Positions 46,356-59,112 of a stretch of DNA of 64,000 nucleotides are shown piece after piece. Below the pieces are notes generated by a model, which searched no databases, had not been told where the DNA came from, and was given only the letters and a program-made list of their open reading frames with translations. Position numbers and translations under genes: made by a program. The stretch is from the NCBI RefSeq assembly GCF_018340385.1, contig NW_024879257.1, positions 210,165 to 274,164 on the forward strand, read 5' to 3'. The DNA comes from Cyprinus carpio. Lineage: Eukaryota > Chordata > Actinopteri > Cypriniformes > Cyprinidae. The first letter of the stretch is position 1. Each line of letters starts with the position of its first letter.

Positions 46356-47748
46356 GTACACCATTGACTTTCAATGCACAGGAAAAATTCAGTGACAATA
46401 GTCTTGTAAATGTCACTTTTTAGTTCTGGGTGAACAGGTCTTTATTTTCAGCAAGTGATAAACAATAAAATGTAGGAAAGGAATTATAATAATCCTACTT
46501 GGACCAGAGTTTGGCTTCAAAGCATACTGAAGTCCTATGTCTAAATACTTTGTTGTACTCTTATTGGAAGAGCAGTATCTCAGGAATTAGTCCTGACAGT
46601 GTGTCTGAAGGAGAACGGAAGGAGGGAATGGGAAATATGTGCTAGATTAAAGCTGAGTGAAGCACAGGCTGTTCAGGGTAGTCTCCTGAGACTCATCCAA
46701 AAACTAATTTCTGCTGAAGCCGTTCAGAGTAACTAGAGCATTAACATTTGCCTACCTTAGTAAGAGAACATCACCTTACTAGAGAAAATCTCACTACAAT
46801 GTGCATATGAATCCACTTACAGTGTTACAAGCACAAGACATGGACATTCAAAAACAGGAAATTACATGTATACTGAGTTAAAACATTACTAAAGAAAAAC
46901 AAAATGTTTGTTATCTATAATTTACCTATGTGCACATTCCGTTCTCATAAAAATCCTGAGTACATGCATAAGTGCACACTATTTTAGAGGGTCATATGTG
47001 TTTGGATATATTTGTCCTCAATGGAACGTGATTTCAGCTTAGCAGCAGGAAAGTAAGCAAATATTTGTCTGCTCAGATTTATTCAATTTGTTTCACATGA
47101 TCTATCTGTTGGTGATTACCTTTTACTAAAAGGAAACATTCCCTGACAATGCTCTGGGAAAACTTCACCATCAACCTTTCAACAAACTGCTTTATTATTA
47201 CCCTTGATCTGTGATAATATTGAGTGTGAAAAGCTAAACAAATCAAATGAAGTATTGAGTGAGTATGAAGTGACTTACCTTTGAAGGAAAATTAGGAAAT
47301 TTGAAGAACTTGGCAATGGATGATGTTTACAGTGTTTGTGAGCTTTGCTGCTTTAAGGTGAAAGAAAACCAAACATATAACTCAATAAGAAGCACTTAAG
47401 AAAAAAAAAAGAAGAATGAATATAACGTCTTATTCTTCTAACATTTTCAATTCAGACTGCATGAATTACCACAATTTACATGCTTCCTCATTGTTGACAT
47501 TAGCTAAAAATAGAACAAAAAAGTAGGTGTACAAACAAATAAGGCTGCTGTTGTTTTACAGCAAAAGTACATTTAATATTGCATATAACAGCTTTTAAAA
47601 GAAGATGATACAACATCAGATTCAAAATAAGTTAACTGAATGTCAAATTAAATTAAATATATGAGGAATACGAACATACTGTAAAATACTGTAAAATGCT
47701 GCATTGTTTGCACAGCTGAGAAGCTATAAACTGAGCAATCACAGTGGT

Positions 47749-47754
47749 TTTATT
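47749..47754 (-). terminator. candidate cep20 polyadenylation signal
   Basis: AATAAA on the minus strand, about 135 bp after the cep20 stop codon; reasonable position for a short 3' UTR. Confidence 0.5.
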
Positions 47755-47888
47755 CATAAAACTAGTACTGTAAGTACATAAACCAACATTAAAAAGTAAA
47801 AAACTATATAATACATTCAAAATCTACAACCGGAGTAAGCTGGACAGAATATTTTGGTCTCTTTAATGGCAAATTGCTTTAATTGTGA

Positions 47889-50800
47889 TCATATGACTTC
47901 CTCTTGTGTGTTGCTTCCTGATGACTGTAGAGATGGAAACAACAGAAACAGCTGAATGGGATGTAATGTTTCTCAGGCTTATGAAACTAAAAAATTACAC
48001 TTGTTAATCAATATGTGGAAACAAAGTCAAACTCGAGCCCTCTCTTACCTCAGTTTTATGACTCTGTATTACGATGGCCATGAGGTTCTTGTGAAGGCAC
48101 TGTTGCTGCGCATTTTAGGAAGAGTTTTGCTTTGTGCTCTTCCTTACTGCTGAGGAAATGATGGAGCAATCCATACAACAACGCCCTAAAACGGCAAGAC
48201 AGAGCAATACAAAAAGCATAAAGGAATGGTTAACCAAAGCTTGAAAGCCCCTGGTCAAAAGAGCTTATTGGACATTCTTCCAAATAACTCTTTTCATGGT
48301 GGACATTTAAAAAACTGGTCAAAGGCTGAGTAAACAATGACAGATTTATATTTTTTAATTTTTTGGTTGACATGTTTAATATGCCCATATGTAAAACAGG
48401 AGGTTTGGACGAAAAGATAATGGCAATAAACCTAAATGCGTCTTGTCTTTCTAGGACAACTTTCATGAACTTGTTTGATCAAATTCAAAGGGTGACCGAG
48501 CGAGAATATAAGATGAAGGAATAGAAGCGAAGAGAAGTAGAAGAGAATAGAATGAAGATATATAATAATTAATATAATATAATATAATATAAATATAATA
48601 TTATAGGTTTGAATATTTGATCTAGTACTTCAAAGACTGTGCCAGGGCTCCGTGTAAAGAAGGCCCCAGGATCCTTCACAGGTACATAATTTGGGGTTCC
48701 TGTCCATCCCTGGTCACTGCGCTCTGTGCTGATAATAAAACGTTATTACTCCAATCTACTTACATCTTGCACTCAGAGAATCTTCTCTGACATTGAGCTC
48801 ATTGGCCACGAACTCCCAATCTAGGGGAACTTCAGTCTGACCTGATTCTGAGATACACTGTTTTTTAAAAACAATTTAACCTTCAAAAGTTTGTTTTTAG
48901 AATGTGTTTTGGTTGTGAGGTATAATGGAGAGCTATGACTGAGTGACCGTGCGTATGGTCCTCCTGCAGGGCTCACGTGCTCACCTGCGGTCAGCACCAA
49001 GGCGGTGTATTGAAACTTGTTGAACTGCAGATATTCTCGGATCAGTTCATTGATCAGCAGGTTCTCGTGGGACAGCGGCGGCCGCGGCGTGCTCTCAGCG
49101 TCCAGCGCGCTGAACACCTCTGCCCGGATCCTCGCCTTCAGCTGCCCCAGGACCCCACGGGCCTCCAGCGTCTCTCACAAAGCTACAGATCATGCATTTG
49201 AAAGCCAGAGAGAGGACATGCACTCCTGAGCTCCTGCAAAATCACCTTTTTAATACTGGATTAACTTGAACTATCTTAGATTTTTTTAAAAAGAGACACA
49301 CACAAAATTCTGACCATCGACACCACACTACAGCTCGGATTAAAATTCTTTACATTAATCTGGATTTTGAAACAAAATATCTGGAAAAGGACAACAACTG
49401 ACTAAGGACCCAACAGACCTTGCACCAGAAACTTAAAGCCATCAAAAGAAAAAAAAAAATATGTTACAGAGGACTATTTGTTACAAGGGACCAAAGTAAA
49501 TACCTTTTCTAAAATCTTTCACCAAGTATTCTACAACAAACTATTTTTCAAAGAATAAAAAAAAGTTTTACTCCTCAAAACAGACAACAGTGTTAGAGAA
49601 TATAGCAAGGCCTACCTTGTTGCCTGACCACGCACGTCCTACTTTTCAGAAGTGAAATAGGAAGTTGTAAATGTGACACGTCAAAACAATAGCAAAGAAA
49701 ATCCATACCCAACCCCCCAAACAGGTGCTAATGGCCCATAACACCAGGCCCATTGGAGAACAATGTGTGGAGGCTATCCCACTAATCTACCCCCCGTGTT
49801 GCCACTTGACCCCCCGCACCGCACCGTTCCCCCCCCCACAACCACGCTCTCACCGACCAACCCCTCGCGCCTGATTGTCGCCTCCGTACCCACAAGGCTG
49901 CACAAGTTAGTCAAGCTGCTTTCTACGCCCACCACGCCCCATCCCTGCGCCACCAGGCCATCATCTTAGACTTCCTCCAAGCAGCACCGACGGGCACTGT
50001 GTCGGTTTTTCAGCTGCCCGTACCCACCTGGCACGACGACGGGCCACAACCTCTTTACTGCCTTAACCTATACACCACAACGGGGTAGTTGTGTGTGAAG
50101 AGATCAATGAGCTTGAACCGAATTCTCCAAACATCACAAGCAAAGAGCCCAACAGGGCCCAACAACAATAAGACCTCCCCACCCCAGAGGAAACAAGACA
50201 GAACCCCAGTCAACGAGCGGTCGTAAAAGGGGGCACCCACAAGAAAGACCCTCCCAGCTCAGAACAACCACAGACCTCTCATCCACGAGCTGTCCTAATA
50301 GTCAAACACTAGCCCCTGAGGGAAGAACTTCACCGCACTGGAAATTGAACTGGTGCGTCCGCGAGAAGCGAGAATGACATCTAATTTCTTGCTGCCCAAA
50401 TCAGCCCAGTCAGCAACACCAACACACCCCACAACCAGAGCAACGAAACACCAAAAACAACAAACAGCTACGAACTCACATCAAGAGAGGGCACCGGACC
50501 TTAACGTGCCGCAACTTAGCTACTCAACAGCAGACACAGAGCCACTGGACCCTGACTACACAAGCACGTACCAACGGAGGCAAGCATGAGAGCCCTGACA
50601 AGGGCGAAACGGACACGGGACTACCATTGCAAAGACATCACACCTTCAGACGACACCCCCCACACTGATCACAACCTCCCAGAAAAACAAGTGACAGAGC
50701 CACGCCAAAAGCCTTCTTTCCTCACCAAAACCTCTACCACAAGCTTCCAGCCATACGCTCCAGAATAATGACACTTTCGTCGGCACCCAAGGAACACACA

Positions 50801-53800
50801 CAAAAAACCCAGAATTTTTTTTCTCCTAATGACTTCAATGGGAAGTTTATAGATGAGAAGAAGCTCTTCCCCAAACAACAGAGTGGCACAAACTATGGTG
50901 CCCAAACACCATAGTGGCCCTCAAAAACTGCTTGACGTGGACACACTTGGGTCACCAAGCCACATATATAAGTCATACCGGACACTAACCGACACCTGAG
51001 AGACACAACCAGGAAAATAAGTGGCAACAGCACTACATAGCGGTGGTTACAAAACGCCACAACCACCTTTTATAGTGCAAAAATCCCATCTCCCCACTGC
51101 TGCCTGATAGAAGGACTTCCACCCAGCTACAATTTCAGCAGGGTGCATGCAAACCTCTCCAGAAGCCCTGTGCACTCCAACCTCGCTCACAACCTGGCAC
51201 ATCACCCCTCCCTGGATTCACATGTATCTACAACACAGTCCACCTGTACAGAAGCAAACTGTTCCCTCCCTTGGCAAAGACATCTAAAAGGGGGTGCACT
51301 TAAAACGTAGCATCCACCCCACTCCCAGACGCGAGCAGAGCTAGGCAGTAACCCAAAAACCAGACCGGGGAAAAACCACACAGCACCAAATAAAAGGGCC
51401 AAAGACCCCCCGTAAAAACACGTATTCCTGTCCAGCACACTGACGCAAAAGCTTCGATCAACTCTCTACCCCATCCACAGTCAACAGAACCAGATCAACA
51501 GTCCTCTCCTGCCTACCCCCCCAACCAGAACATGCAGCAGCGGCCCGGGTCAACCTCATTATATGCCCCAGACAGTGAGCAGAAAACCCAAACCAGGCAT
51601 CTGCAAGCCAAGTCCCACCAACTTGACGCTGAAAGCACCATGCACACCCAATTGCTACAACCCGGATCTGCTTCACGACATACCGTCCTAGGACAAATGA
51701 CCTGCGCAACCAATTAAACATCCCCTGGATAACACAAGCCTTTATATCGTTTATGTGGGAATATTCAAGGCCTGCCGTCATCTGTCTTTGGGCACTAAAA
51801 AGCAAGAACACCACAAGGCCTACACACAAAATCAAAAACTCCGATCATAATCATCCTGCTGTAGCCATGGAGCAGAGTAGATGGACCCACGGTTTGCCAT
51901 AACAGGCTACAGAGAGAATACTGCATCAGCCATCCACCAAACTGCCTGCCGGGCGCAGGGAAGAGGACTCCAATGGCAGACTGCGAGGAGATTCGTACTG
52001 TAGGTACACTTAAAGCTCAGTGCTGGGTAACAGTACAGTAGATAATTTCATCACCGAGCCAAATCCAAATTTTCTCAGAGCATTCACAGTCAGCCAACTA
52101 ACCCCACTGTCAGACCACAGTAAAATCACCCTCTAGCTAAACAGATCAAAACCCAACTCAGATGCATCAAAACAAACCCACCTCCACACCCTCAAACACA
52201 AATATAGATGGAAACAAAATAGTGAAGCCATCAAACCGTAATTTGTGAACCAAAAATACAAAACCTATTAAATAATTTCTTAGCTACGCCATTCCTTCAC
52301 AACACTGAAGAGGTCAATTTAGCAGCAGACAGGATGAACCAAGTATTTGCAATGACTGCAACACTATCTAACCTCCTTTTAGCAAACAAAAAAATAAACA
52401 GGGAGCATGGACATGAGAAATGGTTTGACAACGAGTGCAAAAACCTTAGAAAAGAAGTAAGAACTTTATCAAATCAGAAACACAGAGATGCTGACAATGT
52501 AAACACATGCCAACTCTACCACGAGAAACTTAAACAATATAAATACATCTAAGAACGAAAAAGAAACAAAATCAGCTAAAAGTAATAGAACAATCTTTAG
52601 AATCAAACCGTTTCTGAGAACATTGGAACACACTAAACCAATCTTACCATTAAGAGTTACCCATCCAGAACAGATATGTGTGGATAAACCACTTCTCAAA
52701 CCTCTTCAGCAAAATAAACAAAAACCATGAACAAAACTCACTATACAATAGACTATGTGTTCTAGAGTCAACCATTAAAGAGTACCAGAACACCCTAGAT
52801 TATCCTGTTACACTAGCTGAACTGTGCAATAATATACAAACACTTAAACCCCAAAAAACATGTGGTATCGATGGCATTCTGAATGAAATGACTAAATGCA
52901 CAGACCAAAAATTCAAACTGGCCATTCTTAAACTGTTTAATATCATTCTTAGTGCAGGTGTATTTCCCAGCACCTGTAACCAAGGCCGCAGCACCCCCAA
53001 TTCATGATTGCTGCTGATGCAGGAAAATGTTCTGTGCTGGTCTGGTTTTGACTCAGGGAAGCATTTGATACGTTTATCACAGCACTCTGATTTGACGACT
53101 AGTGGGCATTTCGCGAGCTGCTCTGGATTGGTTTCCTCCTATCTTTCTGACCAGAGTTTTTCAGTGTCCTCAGGAAATCTTTCATGTCAATTCTGTCCTT
53201 TGTCCTGTGGTGTGCCGCAAGGTTCTGTGCTTGGCCCCCTGCTGTTCAGAGTCCTTTACACTGCTTTCCCTTGGAAAGATGATAAGTAGTTTTTAAACAA
53301 TTCACTCATTATGATTGTTATCAGATGACGTCCAGTTATTTATTGCCCCATCTGAGTCCAAAGATAGGGAACACTAAACCACCTGGCCCTTTCTTCGGAA
53401 CTGTTTAGAGTCCCTTAATATCATGGCGAGCCGGAGAACTTTCTGCCACTTACTAAAGATTAACAATCAGAAGAGGAATAGATTTTCTGCCCCATGACAA
53501 CATTACCCTTAAAGATCAGAGCCATGGACCCTGGGCACGATGCTCCGTGATTCAGTCGTACTGCCGACTGCCATGGACATGCGAAAATACTGCGCCCGCC
53601 CCCACCACCCCCCCCCCCGGGACACGCATTTCGGACGCCTCATGGTGTCTCTCTAACCAGTCACCAGTATAACAGTCTGCCTGGTTCCAATACTCTCGTT
53701 TTTCCCATCCTCCGGAAACATTGCTGCACGAATAGGATCTATGGTTTCAAAAGAAAGATGGCGATGCCTTTTTCAGCCTTTTATTCCTTGCACGACTGGA

Positions 53801-56800
53801 CACTTTGCAATGGTTGTACACTTGTGTGAATAAATCTTCTATAGACAACTGCAAGTGTACAAAGGCGAGCGCTAGCTTTTGACTAGACCAGCCAGGAGGT
53901 CAACACATTACTCCTGTCTGAATGCCCTTCATTGGCTTCCGTTGGTTAAAGTACATTTTTAAAATTTTGTGGTCATTACTTTCCGAGACTGCATGGTCAA
54001 GCACCTCTTACGTCCAGGATATTACAGATGCATACTCCCTATCCGGTCTCTGGGGTCTTCAGGCCAAGATCTTTTAACTGTTCCCAGAACACGTCTTAAG
54101 ACAAGAGGTGACCGTGCTTTCTGTGTTGTGGCTCCAAGGCTCTGGGAACTCGCTCCCTTTAGCTCTGAGAACTATGAGTTCTGTGGAATCTTTTAAAAAA
54201 CACTTAAAGACTCATCTTTTTGGACAAGCTTTTAATTAACAATATGATTTGTTTGTTATTGAAGTTTTATGGAATTTGATGGTAGTATAGTTGTAGAGTT
54301 GTACTAGGTTTGTACTTGTACAGTTGTTATTTTATTTTATTGTTTATTTTTATATTACTGTGCAGCACTTTGTGACCCTCCCTTGTTTGTGAAAGGTGCT
54401 ATACAAATAAACTTTACTTACTTACTTATGGGTCGACAAATTCGACCCTAATAACTATCTCGGAATATGTGTAAACAGCAACTTAGGTAAACTCTTCTGT
54501 AACCTCCTAAACAGCAGACTCCTTCATTACCTTACTGACAGAAATGTCCTGAGTAAATGTCAAATCAGCTTCCAACCAAAATACCGCACATCAGACCATA
54601 TATACACTCTACATACCCTAATTGACAAAGAAACCAAATAAAATAAAAGAAAAATCTTTTCATGCTTTGTTGACTTCAAAAAAGCTTTTGACTCCATCTG
54701 GCATGAGGGGCTTTACTTCAATTAATCCAATGCGGCATCGGAGGAAAAACATACAACATCATTAAATCCATGTACACTAATAACAAATTTGCAGTTAAAA
54801 TTGGCAACAAACACAGATTTCCTCCCCCAGAGTCATGGCGTGAGACAGCGCTGTAGCTTAAGTCCTACACTATTCAATATTTACATCAATGAAATAGCAA
54901 GAGCCCTAGAACAGTCCCCAGCACCCGGTCTTACCCTACTAGACACTGAAGATAAATGTCTTCTGTTTGCGGATGATCTAGTGCTGCTGTCACCCACAAA
55001 AGAGGGTCCTGCACACCTTCTGTCAGACATGGGCCTTGTCAGTTAACCTTAAAAAGACTAAAATTATGATATTCCAAAAAAGGGGCCATTAACGAAAACC
55101 AACATCACAGTTTCAAATTAAACAACATGCCCTTGGAACGCACTAAAAATTACACATACCTCGGAATAAACACAATAAACTTTAACAAGGCTGTGAACGA
55201 CCTGAGAGACAAGGCACAAAGAGCTTTTTACTCAATCAAGAAAAATATAAAACTTGACATCTCAATTGGAATCTGGCTAAAAATAATTCAATCAGTTATA
55301 GAACCAATCGCACTCTGTGGATGTGAGGTCTGGGGTCCACTCACAAACCAAGACTTCACCAAATGGGACAAAAAGCCAATTGAGACTCTGCAGGCAGAAT
55401 TCTGTAAAAATATTCTTCGTGTACAACAAAAAAAACTTCACACAATGCCTGCAGAGCAGAATTAGGACGGTACCCACTAATAATTAAATTTAATTCCATG
55501 CGCACCTTAAAAGCAGTCATACTGAGACCCTCCGCCATAAAGCCTTAAGCTACCAAGAACTGAACCCAGAGAAAAGCCCCCTCAGCCAGCTGCTCTCAGA
55601 ACTGACTTTACAATCCAAAACCCCAGCTCGACTAAAATCAAATCACTAAAAATACAGAAAGAGAAATATCTGAAACACTGGACAGAAGCAACAGCTCAAC
55701 AAAGTGAATTAGAATGCTATCTGTCTTTAAACAGAGAATATAAATTGGCAGAATACCTAAAACACAGTGGCAGACCCTAAAAACTAAGAAAAGTCCTGAC
55801 CATGTACACACTCAGTGACCGTAACCTCACTATAGAGACAGACAGACACAGACAGACCTGGCTGCCAAAAGAAGACAGATTGTGTCCACACAACATGAAG
55901 TGGAAACAGAATTGCACTTTTTAACAACATGCCCCAATTAAACACAAATTAGGGAAACTTTCTTCCCCCAATTCACAAACCAGCAACAAGCTCTAACCTG
56001 GCTGCAAGGTACGTCAAATCCTGCCATGACAAAGGGACAAGCAGCAGAACAGAAGCACAAGTCACAGCACACACACACAGACTGACATGACAGGCTCCAG
56101 TCCTTCTCCTGTCTCTTTATTTGAACTTTTTATTAGTACTTCATTTACTGAATACAGATATATAGACTCTATATGCTATAGGCTACTTCTATTCTTATGT
56201 ATATTGTGTTAAATGTCTTTTAAATTGTTTCTATTGCTTTGGTAAACCTTTATTCAAGTGTGCTATTAGTATACTTCTTTTAACCTAAGTAAAAATAGGA
56301 AAGCATCCTTTTAGTTTACTTTTTATGTACTTCTCAGAAATGGGCTTTATGTACTTCTCAGAAATATACTTAAAATAACATTTAAGTATACTTGACTTAT
56401 ACTTACAAAAAGTCTAAATATACTTGAACTTTACTTAAGTATACTTAATAAAATAAACTTGAAGTATACTACTTTTTGGTAAGGGAATGTAAATATATAC
56501 TATTTTACCATGCCAATAAAGCTACTTCAACTTGAATCTTTAAAGTGAGCTGGGCTATCTTGCACAACTGTGGAGAGATTTGAGGGTTACGTGAGTTGTA
56601 TATGCGTTTACAATTTTTGTAATAATTTTTGCACAATAAAAAAAAAAAAAAAAAAAGATTTTGAGGTTTACGTTTAAGCATCTCTAAAACGTAAACATTA
56701 GAAACAAACCTTATGACTGAAAAATTTGTTATTAAAACAAACACGCAAAATAAATCATAACGTTGGAACGACGATATGATGCATTATGACAGTTTATGAG

Positions 56801-56839
56801 TATTAGCTTACGGCTTTTCAACTCTGTGACAGCTGCCAT
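47889..56839 (-). CDS. cep20: cep20 (FOPNL/FOR20), centriolar LisH protein
   Basis: Five coding exons: 56812-56839 (MAAVTELK, GTAAGC donor), 48985-49182 (RGVLGQLKARIRAEVFSALD, LSHENLLINELIREYLQFNK), 48764-48847 (ESGQTEVPLDWEFVANELNV), 48049-48185 (ALLYGLLHHFLSSKE) and 47889-47924 (SSGSNTQEEVI then TGA). The LSHENLLINELIREYL block is the LisH dimerisation motif of the FOP family. The protein sits at centriolar satellites and basal bodies and promotes ciliogenesis. Order next to myh11 and the 28-bp first exon agree with mammalian CEP20. Small indels occur in exons 1, 2 and 4; a two-base excess in exon 2 creates an apparent TGA. Intron 1 (7.6 kb) is largely retrotransposon. Confidence 0.9.
48571..48600. 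repeat. (AATAT)n simple repeat
   Basis: About five to six pentamer units of AATAT, in a cep20 intron. Confidence 0.8.
49183..49740. other. proximal part of cep20 intron 1
   Basis: Non-repetitive-looking AT-rich DNA between exon 2 and the retrotransposon block. No feature recognised. Confidence 0.5.
53008..54428 (+). mobile_element. 5'-truncated L2/CR1-type LINE nested in the first LINE
   Basis: Encodes CGVPQGSVLGPLLF (RT motif), preceded by ALDWFPPIFL/SSYLSDQSFSVSSGN and followed by TRLKTRGDRAFCVVAPRLWE. It ends AGGTGCTATACAAATAAA plus (CTTA)n, the usual 3' end of fish L2 elements. It splits the host LINE between its ITP-like and DPNNY blocks, so it inserted later. Same orientation as the host. 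Confidence 0.85.
56246..56474. mobile_element. 229-bp element with 8-bp target duplication, nested in LINE 3' region
   Basis: Flanked by TTTGGTAA at 56238-56245 and 56475-56482. The interior repeats AAGTATACTT-type motifs and contains a 20-bp direct repeat (TTTATGTACTTCTCAGAAAT, near 56322 and 56346). An 8-bp duplication fits hAT-type insertion; clear terminal inverted repeats were not found. Confidence 0.65.
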
Positions 56840-57917
56840 TGAAACAGAGTCGCACTTCCCAGACCCTTCCGCTAGAGGTCACTGTGGCTCTTTCTGCGTA
56901 TATAGTTGTGCTAAAGCTTAGCCATTCCACTCCAAGTGCAAGCGCACGTTTGTTTATATTATTTTTATTAACATTACAAAATTAATGTTGAACTTAAAAA
57001 ATCCCTGTATTAAACGCTTTCAAATAGCATACATAAAGAGTCAATTCAAAACAGCATACATAAAGAGAGAAAAAGGGGAAATAGAAACAGAATTACAATT
57101 TATTTTTTTATTTATACATATTTTTAAAAAGGAATACAAAATTATGTAAATTATAAATTTAATATAAATTATTAAAAATGATAAATATTCAATACAGTTA
57201 ACATATATCTTTTATTGAATATATATGCAAATAATTTAGAGCGTATTAGTGCATTCCTTTTTCAGCGGCTTTAAAGAATGAACTAAAATAATATATTTTT
57301 TTAATACTAATTTTTTAATGCGAAATAAACTGAACAATAATGATGTTGAATTAAAAAAATATTAAACTCCTTTACATTACATACATATTTTAAAATAAGA
57401 ATTAATAAACTAAATACAGTACGTTACCAATGTTGAATATTAAATTAACCTCATTATTAATATTAACATAACTAGATTTAATCAACAAATTCAAACCGCA
57501 ATACGTAATGAGAGGAAAAATGGAAAACAGAAGTAAAAAAATAAATACATTATTTTACACATGAATAAAAAATTACTAAAATTATTAAAAATGATAAAGA
57601 TGTTATCAAGTTAATGTAATTTATTTAATATATTACTACACAAGTAATTTAGAGAGTTTTAGGGCGTTGCCCTTCAGGCGGCTTCAAGTACTGCAATACT
57701 CAGTTTGAGTGAAAAAGGTAAAAACGAGGGGACAAAAAAAACAAAGGACCACGTGACGTCACCGCGGATTGCGGGGAAGCAAGCGGCGATGTGGAAAAAA
57801 TCTTCACTCGAAATTCTTTGCTCGGTTCTGTCCCGGAAAAAGACAAAGATTTCTTATCGTGTCAGTTGTCGTCACCCTTCGTGCCCAAACCAACTTCTTC
57901 TAGGCCAGGCTGTAAAA
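56840..57917. promoter_or_regulatory. cep20/ube2g2 divergent intergenic region
   Basis: About 1.1 kb between the two start codons, transcribed outward on both sides. The middle (56950-57660) is very AT-rich with AATTATTAAAAATGATAAA-like repeats. CpG-containing DNA is limited to about 57740-57800 near ube2g2. Candidate shared promoter region. Confidence 0.55.
57749..57761. promoter_or_regulatory. overlapping E-box (CACGTG) and CRE (TGACGTCA)
   Basis: CCACGTGACGTCA combines a perfect CACGTG (57750-57755) and a perfect palindromic TGACGTCA (57754-57761), in the only GC-rich stretch of the region, 157 bp upstream of the ube2g2 ATG. USF/MITF-type factors bind the first and CREB/ATF bZIP factors the second (established). 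The CCACG half-site also fits ER-stress elements; regulation by them is inference. Confidence 0.6.
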
Positions 57918-59078
57918 ATGGTAGGAAAACAGCTTAAAAAAGGACTCATGGCCTGCATACCAACGTAAGTCCTGACATTGATTAACGTTACACTAATGCA
58001 GCGCAGCGATGGTGCTTGTGACGGGCGGATTTTACACTGTTTGGGGTAAGCAAACAGTTGCAGCTGTAGGTAGATACTTCCAGAAACTTCACCAACATTA
58101 TGATGACAGCATTGCGTTCATTAAAATGCTTTCAGTTAATTCAATGAGCTTGTAACCTCCTTAAGTAACCTCAAAACACACTGAAACTGAGCGTGGAAAT
58201 CCTAATTCACGTGCATACTCAATTTACTCTACTCGCCGTGCTGCAACGTTACTCCAGTGCTGCCACTGCAAGTGTGTGATGGTTGTCTTTTAATAGATAT
58301 ATTTCCTGTTGAACATCATTATAATGGCTACAGTTAGCTCAACGGCATTTCTTTCTTTCCAGAACTAACCCTCAAAACCCCTCCAGAGGGGGATTTGTAG
58401 CAAGGTACGAACATTAGAGGCAAGTTAATGAAACTGATCCATTGACCTGCCCTTTACCGTACCTTCTTAATACAATTTTACTTTCATCATTTTCATTTGT
58501 ATAATAGATTAACAGATTTATTTTTATAATAAAGATAATGAATTAATGAGACTCATTTCTTTCCAACAGGGCCTGTAAATTGAAGAAAATTTCTTTGAAT
58601 GGGAGGCTCTGCTTATGTAAGTATTATCCATAGGATTGGTAAAAGCGATTTTTTTTTACTCTTCTTGATCAATTCCACCACAAGATTTAATGAATAAAGA
58701 AGTAAGGTAAATGGGACTTTTTTATCTCACAGTTGAGCTATTTTTCTCGCAAAAAAAGTATGAATTCTGAGTTTACATCTCATTAATTATTACCTTTTTT
58801 TATGAGGAATTAAGTTTTCATTTGCACATGGTTCTGTGTTGTTTGTTTTATTGTATTAATTTTAAGTTTATTTTTGATTAGTTTCCGCCGCAGAATAAAA
58901 AAAAAATCACAATTACGGACCATTCGAAGTTATGTCTCACAAATGTTGACTTTGCTTAGGTTATTGTGACTTTTTCTGTCTTACAAATTTTGAATTTTAT
59001 ATCTTCAGGTTTGGCGGTGTTGTCTCACATTTCTGACTTTTTCTCCAAAATTCTGAGATTTGCATTTCTCGCTATTCT

Positions 59079-59112
<34 letters not shown>

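Larger units (their letters stand above)
38863..47888. other. myh11 intron 1 and upstream region
   Basis: No coding exon recognised. It should contain the non-coding exon 1 and promoter of myh11. Visible contents: TTAA-flanked MITE, tandem duplication, (CA)n, 62-bp T run, two copies of a dispersed repeat, two CArG boxes and a GA/CT-rich stretch at 45290-45420. Confidence 0.55.
49741..56535 (+). mobile_element. degenerate APE-type LINE retrotransposon (L1/Tx1-like), interrupted
   Basis: Plus-strand element in cep20 intron 1, antisense to the host gene. Order: C/A-rich ORF1-like region (49741-51700), endonuclease with GNIQGL, WSRVDGPT and LSDHSKITL (51720-52200), reverse transcriptase start (52300-53007, KPQKTCGIDGILNEM), a foreign insert, then RT continued (54429-55460; DPNNYLGICVNSNLGKLF, DFKKAFDSIWHEGL, SPTLFNIYINE, FADDLVLL at 54966) and a C-terminal region (CEVWGPLTNQDFTKWD). 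The 3' end TGCCAATAAAGCTACTTCAA lies near 56513. Stops and shifts are numerous. The clade call is tentative; the 5' limit is approximate. Confidence 0.8.

Noticed and set aside
49141..49182. Nonsense codon (TGA) near the start of cep20 exon 2
   Set aside because: The stop arises only if a two-base excess (AG) is read as real; without it the frame gives an LCETLEARG-like sequence that fits the family. Small excess bases are common throughout the window.
50353..50768. Host protein-coding gene in C-rich plus-strand ORFs
   Set aside because: Compositionally biased ORF1-like part of the LINE, with no vertebrate protein motif and no splice signals.
54789..55465. Active reverse transcriptase gene
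   Set aside because: The RT has intact motifs such as FADDLVLL, but the element is interrupted by two insertions and many shifts, so no complete ORF2 exists.
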